NCBI GenBank assembly: GCA_022376515.1
Contig: WTXI01000014.1
Location: 310,001-374,000, forward strand
Length of the DNA: 64,000 nucleotides
Source: Lactifluus volemus
Lineage: Eukaryota > Basidiomycota > Agaricomycetes > Russulales > Russulaceae
Direction of reading: 5' to 3'
Shown in pieces: positions 62,161 through 64,000 of the stretch. Both the position numbers and the translations under genes were made by a program. Numbering within the stretch: position 1 is the first letter of the stretch; each line of letters begins with the position of its first letter. The notes below the pieces were generated by a model. That model saw only the letters and a list, made by a program, of their open reading frames with translations. It made no database searches and had not been told where the DNA came from.

Positions 62161-63471
62161 CTAAGGCAAGATACTGACGATGATTGTGTCGTGATTCTAT
62201 GAATAGGTTAGGAAGAATATGATAATGTGGCAGGGGGGATTTGCAAAAGAATATCGGAATCACAATTTGGCCTGGGCAATTGTAGATATGGCATATTTGT
62301 ACCAACTTAGGTATACTGTATGAAGCTTTCCGAGTCCTTCTCTTGTGATTTGAATTAGGTTGTGACTGAATGAAGCTCTGAAGCGCCAACGCCGTACAGT
62401 ACCGCGGGAAAGTGTGTTCACTTTGGTAGTGTGGGAAATGTTCGCGTGGCGCAAAGTCAACAACTTGAACTCTGTACTCCGAGTCAGCCCTGAGCTCAGC
62501 GCTCAGGTCCTATAGCCAAAGTGGTGAACGAACTAGTCATTGGACGGTGAGTTTGCTTCTTATCCACCTTGGTAGGATCCTACCCCTTTCGATGATGAGC
62601 CCAAATTCACATCAAGCTCAACAGTCTAATGGATTCATTTCCATTTGATGACCTTATTCTGCAATCCTGATTCCCTCTTCCCTCTTTTGTGATGCGATTT
62701 CGATGCCCTTTAACTCAACATTATCCATTTCTTTCTAGGTTTCTGGGAGAACTCGGCGTTTTCGTAATATATTAGAACCCCGTCTAACGTCGAGTTCATT
62801 GGCTCAATGTCCTGCCGAGCAAGCACTGAAGGCCTTCAATTTTTTGGGTTGCTTCAATAACGTGGTGCTGATCAGCATAAGCAATGACAGGACACACGAC
62901 ATTCGTTGCTAGAGCAATTGAAGCAAATGCGCACTGGGGTACCGTTCGCAAGTACAACCAACCATTCCAATAACTTGAATGTGGGAGACACACATTTTAC
63001 TACAGAGTACTCAGAGAAGTTTGAAAATATTTACTAGCAGAATGTATCACGATCTCAATAGTGCAGCGATATGCATTCTGACTTGGCTGAGGTTTGATGA
63101 GCTTGAGCGTGAGAAGGCCTGAGAGCTTAGGTGGCTGTTTTCGGACGTGGAAGTAACATTACGCTGTTCAGTCGAGCTGATACCATTGAAAGGGCACAGG
63201 CGAATGAGTAAAAGGTAACATGAGTTTCAGGTTGTTCAGTTGATCGCAACCGATTTTGGCGCCATTCATCGAGCTCACCAACTTTATGAAATGACCTCCA
63301 TCGAAATGAAATATCAATAGGCATCAATTCCTGTCGCCAAACCACTCATAGCACAACTACTACAGGCGGAAAGCACAGGGAAGATAACGTCGATAAGATC
63401 CTAAAAATGGGTAATGTGTCTGACCTTCTAATGGTAACTACGGCTTCCGTTAAATTCCATTCCAGCGTCCG
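62161..63471 (+). other. Intergenic region between convergent genes
   Basis: About 1.3 kb between the 3' ends of the methyltransferase (+) and the sacsin-like gene (-). Only unsupported short frames. Confidence 0.45.
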
Positions 63472-64000
63472 TTACTTCTTCCTACTATACACGGCGTAGT
63501 CTACTCCCTCATCTTGAGGGTCCCGAGAAGACAATAACTTACCTAGAGGCACAATATGTGCCTCACAGATAGCAGAGAAATAGAACTCGTGCTCAGAGTT
63601 GTGGGGAAGAACGAGGTTGTGGGCAATCTCGTGCGCCAGCGTGAAATACCTTTCGAAGACACATCAGCCAGCTGCCAGTGGTAAAGCATAAACCTTGGGA
63701 ACCGTACCAGGAAATAAAGGCTTTGCTGAAATCACCTTGCTGGACTTCATGATCGTCTGAAAGATACAACTAAGAATGAAGGTTGGAGAAGCGTAGCAAC
63801 TCTGAACGTACGCCAGGCTTCGTAGTATCGTAAATTCATGAATAAACTTCCGCCCCTATTGAACGCGACAAGTTGCCCTTCAGTATCGGCAAATATGTGC
63901 AAACTACTCGGCGGGATCTTGTAAACTGCCACCAGGGGATTGAGTACATAGATGAAGCGGGCAAGCGCATCGCGTTTGCGTTGAATGAGCGTATCACGCT
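63472..64000 (-). CDS. C-terminus of a large sacsin/DUF3684-type protein (partial)
   Basis: The gene runs off the right edge. Readable exons are 64000-63812, 63755-63708 and 63649-63472 with GT-AG introns. The protein contains LARFIYVLNPLVAVYKIPPS, HIFADTEGQLVAFNRGGSLF and LRYYEAW, then a zinc-type HExxH site within WYFTLAHEIAHNLV, followed by PHNSEHEFYFSAIC. This block matches the end of a family of very large fungal proteins that begin with a GHKL/Hsp90-type ATPase (sacsin/Nov/DUF3684). The HEIAH and HNSEH pair is consistent with a metalloprotease-like fold, but activity is not shown. The C-terminal stop at 63472 follows a readable LGKLLSS tail; an intron there (GTAAGT) cannot be ruled out. 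Confidence 0.8.

Noticed and set aside
1..64000. CRISPR arrays, phage genes or intact transposons
   Set aside because: No regularly spaced repeats, integrase or transposase signatures, or terminal repeats were seen; the sequence is eukaryotic.

Overview
The window looks like nuclear DNA of a filamentous fungus, most likely an agaricomycete basidiomycete. The evidence is genes packed with 41-126 bp GT-AG introns, CTGAC/CTAAC-type branch sites, very small exons, and protein families such as ALG11, Sld3, recyclin-1, URC4 and KRE9/KNH. A Rhizoctonia/Ceratobasidium-like species is my guess from general impression; it is not proven. There are no bacterial operons, CRISPR arrays, phage genes or intact transposons.

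Layout. 0.1-3.6 kb: a frameshifted type I membrane protein, then the APC/C activator Cdc20. 7.8-11.6 kb: two N-glycosylation genes facing each other, ALG11 (+) and the 42-residue oligosaccharyltransferase subunit OST4 (-). 12.8-15.6 kb: an 851-residue Ser/Pro-rich protein I do not recognise. 17.2-18.7 kb: replication regulator Sld3. 22.6-23.7 kb: a two-finger C2H2 factor, separated from Sld3 by 3.9 kb of homopolymer-rich DNA. 26.3-29.8 kb: recyclin-1, with a tRNA-Pro(UGG) gene in its upstream region. 30.3-32.1 kb: an unrecognised gene and proteasome subunit beta-4 (Pre1). 32.6-36.6 kb: a membrane protein and a sucrose/alpha-glucoside-type MFS transporter. 37.0-38.8 kb: URC4 (DUF1688). 41.9-43.0 kb: histidinol phosphatase. 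44.8-46.8 kb: ETF-ubiquinone oxidoreductase. 48.7-50.2 kb: a PQ-loop membrane protein. 50.3-53.0 kb: ORC3. 53.3-55.5 kb: a head-to-head pair of KRE9/KNH-like wall proteins. 56.5-58.2 kb: UPF3. 59.0-59.6 kb: a decayed Msp1/ATAD1-type AAA-ATPase. 60.4-62.2 kb: a COMT-like O-methyltransferase. 63.5 kb to the edge: the C-terminus of a large sacsin/DUF3684-type protein.

The genes are mostly housekeeping: cell cycle and replication (Cdc20, Sld3, ORC3), glycoprotein and wall synthesis (ALG11, OST4, KRE9-like pair), membrane traffic, proteolysis, RNA quality control, and histidine, pyrimidine, electron-transfer and sugar metabolism. They do not form one pathway or a biosynthetic cluster.

Two patterns run across the window. 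First, at least 14 reading frames close only if one base is added back to a short homopolymer, and ten of these lie between 31.7 and 38.7 kb. Every rebuilt gene then has a length divisible by three. I read this as uncorrected single-base deletions in the assembly, or a locally damaged haplotype. Second, four introns, and perhaps a fifth, use GC-AG rather than GT-AG boundaries.
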